DNA of 53,038 bases from Mesorhizobium sp. B2-3-4 (lineage in GTDB: Bacteria; Pseudomonadota; Alphaproteobacteria; Rhizobiales; Rhizobiaceae): NCBI RefSeq assembly GCF_006442315.1, contig NZ_VFVY01000032.1, positions 1-53,038 of the forward strand. The letters run 5' to 3'. The stretch's first letter is position 1, and each line of letters begins with the position of its first letter. A model generated the notes under the pieces. That model was not told the origin of the DNA. It did not search any database and worked only from the letters and a program-made list of their open reading frames with translations. The position numbers and the translations under genes are program-made. Below, piece after piece: positions 20,336 through 28,632 of this stretch.

Positions 20336-20460
20336 GGGGCGCCATAGTTCGGGCGAATGGCGCGCGAGGTCAACCAGGGGTGATGACGGATCACTTTATC
20401 ATGAGATGTCGGCGGCGCTGGCTTTGGAGATTGGCTCGTGCCGGCAGAAGCGCCGTCCAT

Positions 20461-21642
20461 TCACCCCGCCAGCGCCTGCTCCAGATCCGCAATCAGATCA
20501 TCGCCATCCTCGATCCCCGCCGACAACCTTACCAGCGAATCCGAAATGCCGATCTCCTCGCGCTTTTCCGCCGGGATCGAACCGTGCGTCATCAGAGCGG
20601 GGTGTTCGATCAGGCTTTCCACCCCGCCGAGACTCTCGGCCAGCGTGAACAGTTGCGTGCGTTCAAGGAAGCGCTTCGTTCCGGCGAGGTCGCGGTCGAG
20701 CACGACTGATATCATGCCGCCGAAAGCGTGCATCTGCTGCACCGCGATCGAGTGCTGAGGATGACTGGCGAGGCCGGGATAGATGACACGGCGCACACCC
20801 TTTCGCGCTTCCAGCCACTGCGCGATTTTCAGGCCGTTGGTGGAATGGCGCTCCATGCGCAATGCCAGCGTCTTCAAACCGCGCAGGGCGAGAAAACTGT
20901 CGAAAGGGCCTGAGATGGCGCCGATGGCGTTCTGCAGGAATTTCAGCTGGGCGGCGAGATCCTTGTTGTCGCCGACGACTGCGACGCCACCGACCATGTC
21001 GGAATGGCCGTTGAGATATTTGGTCGTTGAATGGACCACGATGTCGATGCCGAGTTCCAGCGGCCGCTGGATATAGGGGCTGCAGAACGTGTTGTCGGCG
21101 ACCGAGAGAATGCCCTTGCGTTTGGCCAATGCCGCGACGCCCTCGAGGTCGACGATGCGCAGCAACGGATTGGTCGGCGTCTCGACCCACAGCATTCTGG
21201 TCTCCGGCCGGATCGCGGCCTCGACCGCCGCGAGGTCGGTGAAGTCGACGAAGGAGACCTGCAGACCGGCCGAGCGCTTGCGCACCCGCTCCATCAGCCG
21301 GAAGGAGCCGCCATAGATGTCGTCGGTGGCGACGATATGCGCGCCGGTATCGAGCAGGTCGAGCACCGTGGCGATCGACGCAAGGCCGGAGGCGAAGGCA
21401 AAGGCGGCGCTGCCGCTTTCCAGGTCTGCCACGGCGCGTTCGAAGGCGAAGCGCGTCGGGTTCTGGCTGCGCGCATATTCGAACCCCTTGTGCACGCCGG
21501 GCGACTGCTGGCCGTAGGTCGAGGTGGCGTAGATCGGCACCATCACGGCGCCGGTCAGCGGATCGTGGCTCTGGCCGCCATGGATGGTGCGGGTGGAAAA
21601 GGCCAGGCGGTTCTTGCCCGATTGCGGTCTGGCTGTGGTCAT
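20461..21642 (-). CDS. Cys/Met-metabolism PLP enzyme, probable cystathionine gamma-lyase
   Basis: PLP-dependent enzyme of the trans-sulfuration family, 393 residues from the ATG giving MTTARPQSGKNRLAFSTRTI. Motifs are YARSQNPTRFAFERAVADLE, the PLP Asp in ILSVADNTFCSPY and the Schiff-base Lys208 in VVHSTTKYLNGHSDMVGG. Its start overlaps the end of a cystathionine beta-synthase by 4 bp (ATGA). That pairing makes cystathionine gamma-lyase (cystathionine to cysteine, 2-oxobutyrate and ammonia) the most likely activity. Cystathionine gamma-synthase or beta-lyase cannot be excluded by motif alone. Confidence 0.9.
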   Translation of the reverse strand: MTTARPQSGKNRLAFSTRTIHGGQSHDPLTGAVMVPIYATSTYGQQSPGVHKGFEYARSQNPTRFAFERAVADLESGSAAFAFASGLASIATVLDLLDTGAHIVATDDIYGGSFRLMERVRKRSAGLQVSFVDFTDLAAVEAAIRPETRMLWVETPTNPLLRIVDLEGVAALAKRKGILSVADNTFCSPYIQRPLELGIDIVVHSTTKYLNGHSDMVGGVAVVGDNKDLAAQLKFLQNAIGAISGPFDSFLALRGLKTLALRMERHSTNGLKIAQWLEARKGVRRVIYPGLASHPQHSIAVQQMHAFGGMISVVLDRDLAGTKRFLERTQLFTLAESLGGVESLIEHPALMTHGSIPAEKREEIGISDSLVRLSAGIEDGDDLIADLEQALAG

Positions 21643-23063
21643 CGTGCGCGCCTCAGATGGTTGATCAGGTCGATGCGGGTGATCAGGCCGACGAACTCGT
21701 CGCCGTCGAAGATGATGGCGACCTCGTTGCGGTCGAACACTGGCAAAAGCGCGTCCAGCGTCTGGCTGGCCTGCAGCGTGTGCAGGTTGGACGTCATCGC
21801 GGAGCGCACCGGGCCGTTGAAACGGTCCCAACGCCCGTCATAGGGGCCGTCGACCTTGGCCAGAATATCGCTTTCGTCGACGATGCCGACCAGCCTGCCC
21901 TGGTCCAGCACCGGCAGTTGCGAGACATCGGAGCGGCGCATGCGGCCATAGGCGTTGAGCAGGCTTTCGTCCGGGCCGACGAAAACGGTGTCGCCAGTGC
22001 GGTGCGAGCGCATCACGAGGTCGCGCAGGTCGCCATGCTGTTCGTGCTCGGCCAGCCCCTGCTCGGCCAGCCAGAAATCGTCGAACACTTTCGACAAATA
22101 TTTGTTGCCGCTGTCGCAGACGAAGGTGACGACGCGCTTGGGCGTCGTCTGTTCGCGGCAATAGCGCAGTGCGGCCGACAAAAGCGTGCCCGACGACGAG
22201 CCGGCCAGTATGCCTTCCCTGGACAGGAGATCGCGCACCGCCAGCATGCTCTGCTTGTCGGATATCGAGTAGGCCTTCTTCACCAGCGCCAGATCGGCAT
22301 TGGGCGGCACGAAATCCTCGCCGATGCCTTCCACCGTCCAGCTTCCCGCCTCCTCCATCTTGCCGGTCTTGATCAGCGGCGCCAGCACCGAGCCGACCGG
22401 ATCGGCCAGCACCATCTCGGTCTTCGGCGAATGTTTCGCGAAATAGCGGCCGAGCCCGGTCAGCGTGCCGCCCGAGCCGACACCGACCACCACCGCGTCG
22501 ACGTCGCCGTCGAGCTGCGCGAGGATTTCCGGGCCGGTCGTCGTTTCATGGGCGAGCGGATTGGCCGGGTTGGCGAACTGGTTGGCGTAGAAGGCGCCAG
22601 GCACCTCCGCCGCGATCTTCTCCGCCATGTCCTGATAGTATTCGGCATGACCCTTGCCGACATCGGATCGCGTCATGCGCACCTCGGCGCCGAGCGCGCG
22701 CAGATGCTGGATCTTCTCGCGCGACATCTTGTCGGGCACGACGAGGATGATGCGGTAGCCCTTGGGGATGCCGACCTGGGCAAGGCCGAGGCCCGTATTG
22801 CCGGCGGTCGCCTCGACGATGGTGCCGCCGGGCTTCAGCCTGCCTTCCTTCTCGGCCGCCGCGATCATCGACAGCGCGATGCGGTCCTTGATCGAGCCGC
22901 CGGGATTCTGGCTTTCGAGCTTGATGAACAGCCGGCATTTCCCGGTGTCGAACTTGGTCAGCTCGACGATCGGAGTCTGGCCGATCAGGTCGAGGACGGA
23001 ACCGTAGGGCGGGCGCAGGCGGGACGATTGGCTGTCCGGGGCCGCGGTCTGTGGGTTGCTCAT
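21639..23063 (-). CDS. Cystathionine beta-synthase with CBS-domain tail
   Basis: PLP enzyme condensing homocysteine and serine to cystathionine, the first step of reverse trans-sulfuration. I start at the ATG giving MSNPQTAAPD, 474 residues. The fold-type II core has the PLP Lys59 in NPGGSIKDRIALSM, EATAGNTGLGLA, the phosphate-binding GVGSGGTLTGLG and GSSSGTLLSAAL. Two CBS domains occupy roughly residues 345-470, with VGPDESLLNAYGRM and FVGLITRIDLINHL. Their presence favours CBS over cysteine synthase. The gene ends in a 4-bp overlap with the gamma-lyase, so translation is coupled. I see no N-terminal haem-binding domain. Confidence 0.92.
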   Translation of the reverse strand: MSNPQTAAPDSQSSRLRPPYGSVLDLIGQTPIVELTKFDTGKCRLFIKLESQNPGGSIKDRIALSMIAAAEKEGRLKPGGTIVEATAGNTGLGLAQVGIPKGYRIILVVPDKMSREKIQHLRALGAEVRMTRSDVGKGHAEYYQDMAEKIAAEVPGAFYANQFANPANPLAHETTTGPEILAQLDGDVDAVVVGVGSGGTLTGLGRYFAKHSPKTEMVLADPVGSVLAPLIKTGKMEEAGSWTVEGIGEDFVPPNADLALVKKAYSISDKQSMLAVRDLLSREGILAGSSSGTLLSAALRYCREQTTPKRVVTFVCDSGNKYLSKVFDDFWLAEQGLAEHEQHGDLRDLVMRSHRTGDTVFVGPDESLLNAYGRMRRSDVSQLPVLDQGRLVGIVDESDILAKVDGPYDGRWDRFNGPVRSAMTSNLHTLQASQTLDALLPVFDRNEVAIIFDGDEFVGLITRIDLINHLRRAR

Positions 23064-23308
23064 GTCGGATGCTCCATGGAAGCAGTCGTCCCGGCGCGCG
23101 GCCAGTCTATCCTGATTCTGTGCGCGGTCCGCACCGCAATCCATTCCGGCTTCGCGGACCTGTCGTCTTTTCCAGCCGTTTGCGTCGGGAAAGAAGATAG
23201 ATCGTGCCAATCAACCGGCCAGTCGGGGAATGGAATTTCGCGAGGGCCAATAATGGGTCTCAATTTCGGAAGCCGGCGGCCGTAGAGCACACACGCCAAG
23301 ATAATCAC

Positions 23309-23707
23309 TCAGGCAACAGCCGCCAAACCTTCGATCTCGATGAGGAAATCCGGATGGCCGAGGCCTGCCACGCGCAGCGCCTTGATGATGGGCGGCGGGG
23401 CGCGGTTGCCCCAGAATGCCATCCAGGCGCCGAAGCCTGGAGCGATGTCCTGGTCGCCGACAATATAGACCGACAGGCTGACCAGCTCCTCGACCTTCGC
23501 ACCCCCGGCTTCCAGCACCATCGCCAGATTGGCCAGCGCTTGCGTCGTCTGCGCCGCTAGATCGCCCTTGCCGACGATCTGTCCTTGCGCGTCGACGCCG
23601 TTCTGGCCGCCGACCAGCACGAGGCGCGCGCAGGCCGGCAGCGCCACGCCTTGCGAATAGGCGGGATTGGCATGCATGCCTCCAGGGTTCAGCCTTTCGA
23701 TGCTCAC
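23309..23707 (-). CDS. RidA family protein (YjgF/YER057c/UK114)
   Basis: 132 residues of the RidA superfamily; canonical members deaminate reactive enamine/imine intermediates made by PLP enzymes. NPAYSQGVALPACARLVLVG and LANLAMVLEAGGAKVEELVS fit the family. Canonical RidA has an Arg in the IEIEAVA-RVP tail. Here the tail ends GHPDFLIEIEGLAAVA with no such Arg, so it belongs to a divergent subgroup of less certain activity. A PLP-enzyme pair is encoded 250 bp upstream on the same strand, and 2-aminoacrylate-type intermediates would fit. The 23,064-23,308 gap shows no gene. Confidence 0.85.
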   Translation of the reverse strand: MSIERLNPGGMHANPAYSQGVALPACARLVLVGGQNGVDAQGQIVGKGDLAAQTTQALANLAMVLEAGGAKVEELVSLSVYIVGDQDIAPGFGAWMAFWGNRAPPPIIKALRVAGLGHPDFLIEIEGLAAVA

Positions 23708-23868
23708 TTGTCTTCCTCCCTTCGGCGCCGATCGCCGTGACCGCTGGCAAAGAGGCCCAATGATGCGGCCCGATCAACGAACCATCTCGTTCGTTGCCGC
23801 CGCCAATTTCATCATGCTAGCCGAAGAGGAGCGGGCCGCGATCCATTTTCCGAGGCAAGGAAATGCCG

Positions 23869-24201
23869 ATGAAGATCATCGCCTATGACAATTTCAAGCC
23901 CGGCGTCACGCTCGACGATCTGAAACCCTATCTGCGCGACGAGGTCTCGAACGTATGGCGGCTCTGGAAAGCCGGCATCGTGCGCGAGAACTATGCCCGC
24001 GCCGATGTCGGCGGCGTCATCATCGTCTTCGAGCTCGACGGCGTCGAGGAAGCCCGGCGTTACACCGATGATTTTCCGCTGTCGAAGGCCGGGCTGCTGG
24101 AATGGCATTTCCTTGCATTCGACCCGGCTCCCCTGCCGCTCGAATATCTGTTCGATCGCACCGTCGATATCGCCCAGCCCTGGGACCGGACCGCGGCATG
24201 A
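23869..24201 (+). CDS. Small dimeric alpha/beta-barrel-like protein, unknown function
   Basis: A roughly 110-residue protein without signal or membrane segment. The size and pattern (MKIIAYDNFKPG, VWRLWKAGIVRENYARADVG, VIIVFELDGVEEARRY, DFPLSKAGLLEWHFLAFDP) resemble ferredoxin-like dimeric barrels of the muconolactone-isomerase/YCII type. This is a fold-level impression, not a family assignment. The SD AAGGA lies 7 bp before this ATG; an ATG two codons upstream (23,863) is too close to it. It overlaps the isochorismatase-like gene by 4 bp, so the two probably act together. Confidence 0.75.
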   Translation: MKIIAYDNFKPGVTLDDLKPYLRDEVSNVWRLWKAGIVRENYARADVGGVIIVFELDGVEEARRYTDDFPLSKAGLLEWHFLAFDPAPLPLEYLFDRTVDIAQPWDRTAA

Positions 24202-24845
24202 TCCGGTCGCGCGAAGGCATCGAGATTGCGACCAGCCTGGCCGAGTGGTGCGATGCCGGACGCATGGCGCTGGTGGTCTACGACATGCAGGTCGGCATCT
24301 GCCGCCAGGTCGCAGGCTCCGCCGATATCGTCGAGCGCACCGGGCTGGTGCTGGAAGCGGCGCGCTCAGCCGGCATGCGGGTGGCCTTCACGCGCCATCT
24401 GTCGCTGCCGCGCAAATGGATGGGCGCCACGCAATTGCGCACCGCCATGGCCTGGCAGCGGCGCGACGATCCCGATGCGGTGCAGCCCTGGTTCCCGCGC
24501 GGCGCCGAGGCGGCGCGCATCGTGCCGGAGCTGGAGCCGAGGCCGGACGAGGCGGTGTTCGACAAGCTCACAATGTCGGCTTTCGATTCGACCTCGCTCG
24601 GCTTTGCGCTGCGCGACTGCGGCGTCGGCGCCGTGGCGCTCGCCGGCATCGCCATGGAGATCGGCATCGAGCCGACCGTCCGCCAGGCGACCGACAATGG
24701 CTTCGTCGCCGTCGTGATCGAGGATGCCTGCGGCTTCGGCAACCGCGAGGCGCGCGACCGCTCGATGGCGACGCTTCGCTTCCTTGGCGAGGCCGTCATC
24801 ACCGACGTCGATGGTTTTCGCGATGCGCTCGCCGCTGCCGCCTGA
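24198..24845 (+). CDS. Isochorismatase-like hydrolase lacking the Cys nucleophile
   Basis: 215 residues of the isochorismatase fold, starting inside the end of the preceding gene (ATGA). The catalytic Asp is in ALVVYDMQVGICR and a Lys is present in VFDKLTMSAFDSTS. At the usual GV-x-T-x-x-C site it reads LAGIAMEIGIEPTVRQA, with Gly in place of Cys. True isochorismatases such as EntB and PhzD also lack Cys there, so an ether- or vinyl-ether-cleaving role fits better than an amidase role. The substrate is unknown. The gene is convergent with the HxlR regulator. Confidence 0.82.
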   Translation: MIRSREGIEIATSLAEWCDAGRMALVVYDMQVGICRQVAGSADIVERTGLVLEAARSAGMRVAFTRHLSLPRKWMGATQLRTAMAWQRRDDPDAVQPWFPRGAEAARIVPELEPRPDEAVFDKLTMSAFDSTSLGFALRDCGVGAVALAGIAMEIGIEPTVRQATDNGFVAVVIEDACGFGNREARDRSMATLRFLGEAVITDVDGFRDALAAAA

Positions 24846-24858
24846 GCCGAGCGGCTTG

Positions 24859-25212
24859 TCAGGCGGCCGCCTCGATGTCGGTGCGGAAGCGCACGCCCTC
24901 GGCGCGGCCATGCACGCTGCCCCAGTCGTAGAGCGCCTGGAGCGCGGCGGCGATGTCGTGGCCGCGTCCGGTCAAGGCGTAGCGGCCCTTGCCGTCGGAC
25001 GAGGTTTCGAGCACGACGAAACCGATCTCGACCAGATCGGCCAGGCGCTGGGTCAGCATCTTGTCGGAGAGCGACGGGATCAGCCGGCGCAGTTCCGAAT
25101 AGCGCATCGGCCCTTGCTTGATCCGCGCCAGGATCACCGTCTTCCATTTGCCGCCGAGCGCATCGAGCGCGAACTCGACCGGACAGCCGTAAAGTCTACC
25201 GCGTTGCGTCAT
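24859..25212 (-). CDS. HxlR family winged-helix regulator
   Basis: 117 residues. The family signature C-P-V-E-F-A-L-D-x-L-GGKWKTVIL contains the conserved Cys10, often redox- or electrophile-sensing. The winged helix includes MRYSELRRLIPSLSDKMLTQRL, with FVVLETSSDGKGRYALTGRG as the wing. It is divergent from a DJ-1/PfpI gene across a 109-bp gap holding overlapping palindromes, so it most likely controls that gene and itself. The ligand is unknown; aldehydes or quinones are plausible for this pairing. Confidence 0.9.
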   Translation of the reverse strand: MTQRGRLYGCPVEFALDALGGKWKTVILARIKQGPMRYSELRRLIPSLSDKMLTQRLADLVEIGFVVLETSSDGKGRYALTGRGHDIAAALQALYDWGSVHGRAEGVRFRTDIEAAA

Positions 25213-25260
25213 GCCGCCATCCTAGGCAAGGCCGCCCGGCGGCGAAAGCCGAATCTGCCC

Positions 25261-25303
25261 GGCCATATGGCCAGATTGCAGGATCCGATCCTGTCGTCGA
25301 CAG
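25261..25303. promoter_or_regulatory. Overlapping palindromes in the HxlR/PfpI divergent promoter region
   Basis: Three perfect palindromes lie in 43 bp: GGCCATATGGCC (25,261-25,272), AGGATCCGATCCT (25,280-25,292) and CTGTCGTCGACAG (25,291-25,303). The last two share two bases. AAGGAG precedes the PfpI ATG. They are candidate operators for the HxlR regulator. Confidence 0.45.
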
Positions 25304-25321
25304 TCTCATGAAGGAGCCAGG

Positions 25322-26092
25322 ATGAGTGTCAGGGATGCCAATCCGGTCAACGCCTGCAATCCGAAGCGCGTGGCGATCGTCATCGCCAACCCGGCTGTCT
25401 CGACCACGACCGGCTGGCCGGTCGGCTTCTGGTGGAGCGAGCTGACCCATCCCTGGTTCGCCTTCACCGAACGCGGCTACGAGGTCGAAATCTTCTCGCC
25501 CGAGGGCGGCGGATGCGAGGCCGATGCGCTGAGCGACCCACGCGACCCCTCGGGCTATTCCGAAACCGATCTCATTTCGCTCGGCTTCATCTCCAGCCCG
25601 AAGCTGGCGGCCCTGGTCGCCGACACGCGGCCAGTGTCGGAGATCGATGTCGGGCGCTTCGACGCCATCGTCGTCGCCGGCGGCCAGGCGCCGATGTTCA
25701 CTTACGAGTACGCGACCGGCCTGCAGCGGACCTTCGTCGCCTTCCATGAGGCCGGCAAGGTGGCGGCCGCACTTTGCCACGGCACCGCGATCCTTCGATA
25801 TGCCCGGCGCGCCGACGGCTCGCTGCTCGCGGCCGGCAAGACGGTCACCGGCTTTGCCAATGCGGAAGAGGATTTCGCCGACAATGCGACCTGGGCGATG
25901 GGCGCGCTGGAGCGCGGCAGGCATCTGATGCCGTGGCGCATCGAGGACGAATTGAAGGCGCTCGGCGCCAACTATGTCCAGGCGGGATTGTGGCGCGGCT
26001 TTGCCGTGCGCGACGGCAACCTCATCACCGGCCAGCGGAATTTCTCCGGCGCCGAGACCGCGCGCGCCGTCTGCGAGGCGCTGGGCGGCTGA
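25322..26092 (+). CDS. Type 1 glutamine amidotransferase domain protein (DJ-1/PfpI, Hsp31-like)
   Basis: 256 residues of the DJ-1/PfpI superfamily. GWPVGFWWSELTHPWFAFTE and EVEIFSPEGG form the N-terminal half. The nucleophile elbow AALCHGTAILRYA has the Cys-His pair, and the remaining acid residue is probably in FDAIVVAGGQAPMF. Members act as glyoxalase-III/deglycase or chaperone-like stress proteins. No signal peptide is visible. SD AAGGAG lies 6 bp before the ATG. It is controlled, by position, by the divergent HxlR protein. Confidence 0.87.
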   Translation: MSVRDANPVNACNPKRVAIVIANPAVSTTTGWPVGFWWSELTHPWFAFTERGYEVEIFSPEGGGCEADALSDPRDPSGYSETDLISLGFISSPKLAALVADTRPVSEIDVGRFDAIVVAGGQAPMFTYEYATGLQRTFVAFHEAGKVAAALCHGTAILRYARRADGSLLAAGKTVTGFANAEEDFADNATWAMGALERGRHLMPWRIEDELKALGANYVQAGLWRGFAVRDGNLITGQRNFSGAETARAVCEALGG

Positions 26093-26105
26093 AACCGGCG
26101 CTGGA

Positions 26106-26172
26106 TCAATTCCAGGAAAAGTGTGGGCGGTTTTCCCGGGACAAGCGCGCCGCACTTGCCCTTGGCAATGGC
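26106..26172. repeat. Dispersed palindromic element, copy 1
   Basis: Contains CAATTCCAGGAAAAGTGTG, then CGGTTTTCCCGGGACAAGCG and TTGCCCTTGGCAATGG. It aligns across its length with the copy at 34,083-34,152. It lies between two convergent genes and may also act in transcript ending. Confidence 0.75.
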
Positions 26173-26187
26173 GTCGAAACAACGAGC

Positions 26188-27531
26188 CTATCCCAGCAAT
26201 TGCCTGCTCAGCCGCGCGCATTGCACGCGGATGTCGGGAATGGCGTCGATTTCGAAGAAGGTGCCGCGTGTCAGCGGGCCGACGGCCAGGATCTTTCGCG
26301 ACACCGTGCCGTCGCTGGCGATGATCTCGCAATTGGCCGACACGTCGAGGCCGATGCGCATCGGATCGGGCCTTCCGAGCCCGCGATCGACCAGCGAGCG
26401 CACCACGCTGTTCGACGAGGTCGAGATGTCGCGCACGATGCCGGAGCAATCATAGATGCGGGCGACGTCGAAGGTCTCGACAAGCTGGCTGTGGCGCGAC
26501 TGGACGTCGACGCTGAAGGTCTCGCCCTGGGCGATGCGGGTGACACGGCCGGCGACGAGCCGGATGCGGCCGGATTGCACGGCTTCGGTCACCCTGGCGT
26601 AGACTTCAGGCGCCATGCGGTGGCGGTGGATGTCCCACCAGGCCTTGGTGTGCTCGACAAAGCGGCGCTTGGCCGAGGCCGGCCAGTTCTGCCAGATCTT
26701 CTGGTTGAACGGGCGCAGGCCGTCGACCACGTCGCGCCAGTCGATGCCGGCCTTCTGGTTCTCGCGGATCAGCTCCCTGAACCAGCCGACGAAATAGGAG
26801 AGCTGGGTGCCGAGCGGGATATCGGCGACGTCGAGCTTGATCGGATTGCCCTTGCGGTGCGGCGAAGGCAGCAGGCCGCGCCGGGAGACGGCCGTGATGT
26901 CGCCCTTGTGGCCGCGCTGCTCCAGCGCCAGGAACGCATCGACCATGCTGAGGCCGGTGCCCAGCACCATGACGCTTGCGTCGGGATCGAGCGCCGTATC
27001 GGCTTCCGATCCCATCCGGACCGCATGGCCCTGCGCCGGCTGCTCGTCATGGCCGGTGGCCAGCACCGCCATATGCGCGACGACGCTGGTGCCGTTGGCG
27101 AGCGCGACCTCGACACCGGACGCGGTCGGCGAAATCGACAGGCTTTCCTCGCGGATCAGGCGCAACCGGCCGCTTTCGCGCTCGCGCGTCTCCAGGTCGT
27201 CGAGCAGCTCCTTGAGATAGCGCGCATAGACGCTGCGCGGCGCGTAGACCGGCGCCTGGTCCGCCTTCGCCAGCCCGCGTTCCAGCAGCCAGCGCCAGAA
27301 ATTGCCGGGATCGTCGGCATAGGCGCTCATGCCGGCGGCGCTGACGTTCAGCACATGCGCCGACAGAAGCGTCGAATAGGCGATGCCCTGGCCGAAATGC
27401 GGGCGCTTTTCGATCAGCGTGACGCGCAGGTCCGGATTGGGCGATTTCAACAGATGCGCGGCCAGCACGACGCCGCTGGCGCCGCCGCCGACGATGATGA
27501 TCGAGTTGACGGCGTTGGCGCGCGCGGTCAT
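26188..27531 (-). CDS. FAD/NAD(P)-binding oxidoreductase (NAD_binding_9 / YdhS-like)
   Basis: 447 residues. The N-terminal FAD site is NSIIIVGGGASGVVLAAHLL. HFGQGIAYSTLLSAHVLNVS is typical of this flavoprotein group. A second dinucleotide-binding region is VMVLGTGLSMVDAFLAL, and IYDCSGIVRDIS is near the C-terminus. The reaction is unknown. It lies 31 bp downstream of the Rrf2 regulator on the same strand, so it is likely the regulated partner, and the pair faces the tau-type transporter. Confidence 0.85.
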   Translation of the reverse strand: MTARANAVNSIIIVGGGASGVVLAAHLLKSPNPDLRVTLIEKRPHFGQGIAYSTLLSAHVLNVSAAGMSAYADDPGNFWRWLLERGLAKADQAPVYAPRSVYARYLKELLDDLETRERESGRLRLIREESLSISPTASGVEVALANGTSVVAHMAVLATGHDEQPAQGHAVRMGSEADTALDPDASVMVLGTGLSMVDAFLALEQRGHKGDITAVSRRGLLPSPHRKGNPIKLDVADIPLGTQLSYFVGWFRELIRENQKAGIDWRDVVDGLRPFNQKIWQNWPASAKRRFVEHTKAWWDIHRHRMAPEVYARVTEAVQSGRIRLVAGRVTRIAQGETFSVDVQSRHSQLVETFDVARIYDCSGIVRDISTSSNSVVRSLVDRGLGRPDPMRIGLDVSANCEIIASDGTVSRKILAVGPLTRGTFFEIDAIPDIRVQCARLSRQLLG

Positions 27532-27562
27532 GCGGCGGCGCCTTTTACCGCGAATGCCGGCG

Positions 27563-28012
27563 TCAGGCCTGGACTTTCATCCCGACCGCGAGGTCGTCGA
27601 GACCAATGTCGCGCATCTCGGCGAGGCTGCGCTGGTCGAGCACCTCGGCGATCGCCTGCCGGACCTCGAGCATCAGATGTCTGACTTGGCATGTCGCCTC
27701 GTTGCAATCTTCACAGCGCTGATACTGGGTGCGGCTGGCGCAGGGGATCGGGGCCAGCGGCCCGTCGAGCACGCGCACGACATGGCCGACCTTGATGTCG
27801 TCGGCTGGCCGCGCCAGGCGGTAGCCGCCATCCTTGCCCTTGCGGCTCTGGACGAAGCCGGCATTGCGCAACTCGCCGAGGATGGCGTCGAGGAACTTCT
27901 TGGGAATGTTGTTGCCGGTTGCGATATCGCCAACGAAAGCCAGCTGTCCGGTCGGCATCCGCGCCAGATGGACGAGTGCCTTGAGGCCGTACTTGCCTTT
28001 TTTGGTGAGCAT
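27563..28012 (-). CDS. Rrf2 family regulator with cysteine cluster
   Basis: 149 residues from the ATG giving MLTKKGKYGLKALVHLARMP. The winged helix includes IPKKFLDAILGELRNAGFVQ and RKGKDGGYRLARP. Cys91, Cys100, Cys103 and Cys108 form a cluster where IscR-type members bind a 2Fe-2S centre, so Fe-S-based sensing of iron, sulfur or redox state is likely. It is co-directional with the FAD oxidoreductase and divergent from the taurine/sulfonate-type transporter across a long gap, so it may regulate both. Confidence 0.88.
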   Translation of the reverse strand: MLTKKGKYGLKALVHLARMPTGQLAFVGDIATGNNIPKKFLDAILGELRNAGFVQSRKGKDGGYRLARPADDIKVGHVVRVLDGPLAPIPCASRTQYQRCEDCNEATCQVRHLMLEVRQAIAEVLDQRSLAEMRDIGLDDLAVGMKVQA

Positions 28013-28632
28013 GAACCGAACGTTTCTCTGTCCTGCGATGGCCGGGCCATCCCTGCGAAACGCCTGGCGTGCCTCCCCGCCGCGCCGAAGCATCCACGAC
28101 ACATAAATTCTAGTGACATGATATACAAGCCAATTGCGGTTGATCTTGCTTGGTTTTCAGGCCGTTGCGGCGAATTTGGCCCGCCTTGTGACGCCCGCGA
28201 CACAGAAACGGACCCGTCCCGCACGCAAGTTCGCGGGATGCCGGCAATCGCCGCGATAGGCTGGGTCTGGCCCGTCATCCTCGCCTCCAACTCCCTATGT
28301 CGATAAGATTACTATACTTAACCGTCTTCACCTGGAATCCGGTTTTAAATTCCGTGCCGGTCGCAGTATGGATTTGCTGGTTGCCCCCAGGAGCCGGAAT
28401 TTCCTTCTGATCCGCAGGCCATGGCTTGGGCCTGGGCTGCAAGCCATGGCGAAGTCGGCGCGCCTTGCCTGCTCCTGAGCGACGCAGCCATCTCTTCCGT
28501 CCTGCCCGCCCGATACCGACTACTTTTTTCCAACAAGCCGGTGTTCCTTGGAAGGATTTAACTCTACAAGAATCATAGAATTAGCGGACCATCATGAGGC
28601 AATCCGGTTTTCCCTTTTTCAAGGAGCCTTTC
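28013..28632. promoter_or_regulatory. 620-bp divergent intergenic region between rrf2 and tauA
   Basis: No convincing gene. AT-richer patches occur near 28,103-28,135, 28,297-28,330 and 28,550-28,590 and are probably promoter regions for the two divergent units. A frame at 28,330-28,560 ending in TAA has no start with a Shine-Dalgarno and no recognisable motif. The tauA SD AAGGAG is at 28,620-28,625. I could not define an Rrf2 operator by eye. Confidence 0.5.

Noticed and set aside
21657..23285. Long forward open frame opposite cystathionine beta-synthase
   Set aside because: Antisense shadow of a well-supported gene; high GC keeps the frame open and it has no motif.
25774..27684. Long forward open frame (636 codons) opposite the FAD oxidoreductase
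   Set aside because: Crosses three real genes, rich in Arg/Ala/Gly, no SD or domain.
28330..28560. Possible small ORF between rrf2 and tauA
   Set aside because: No start with an SD, no recognisable motif, and it sits in the tauA promoter region.
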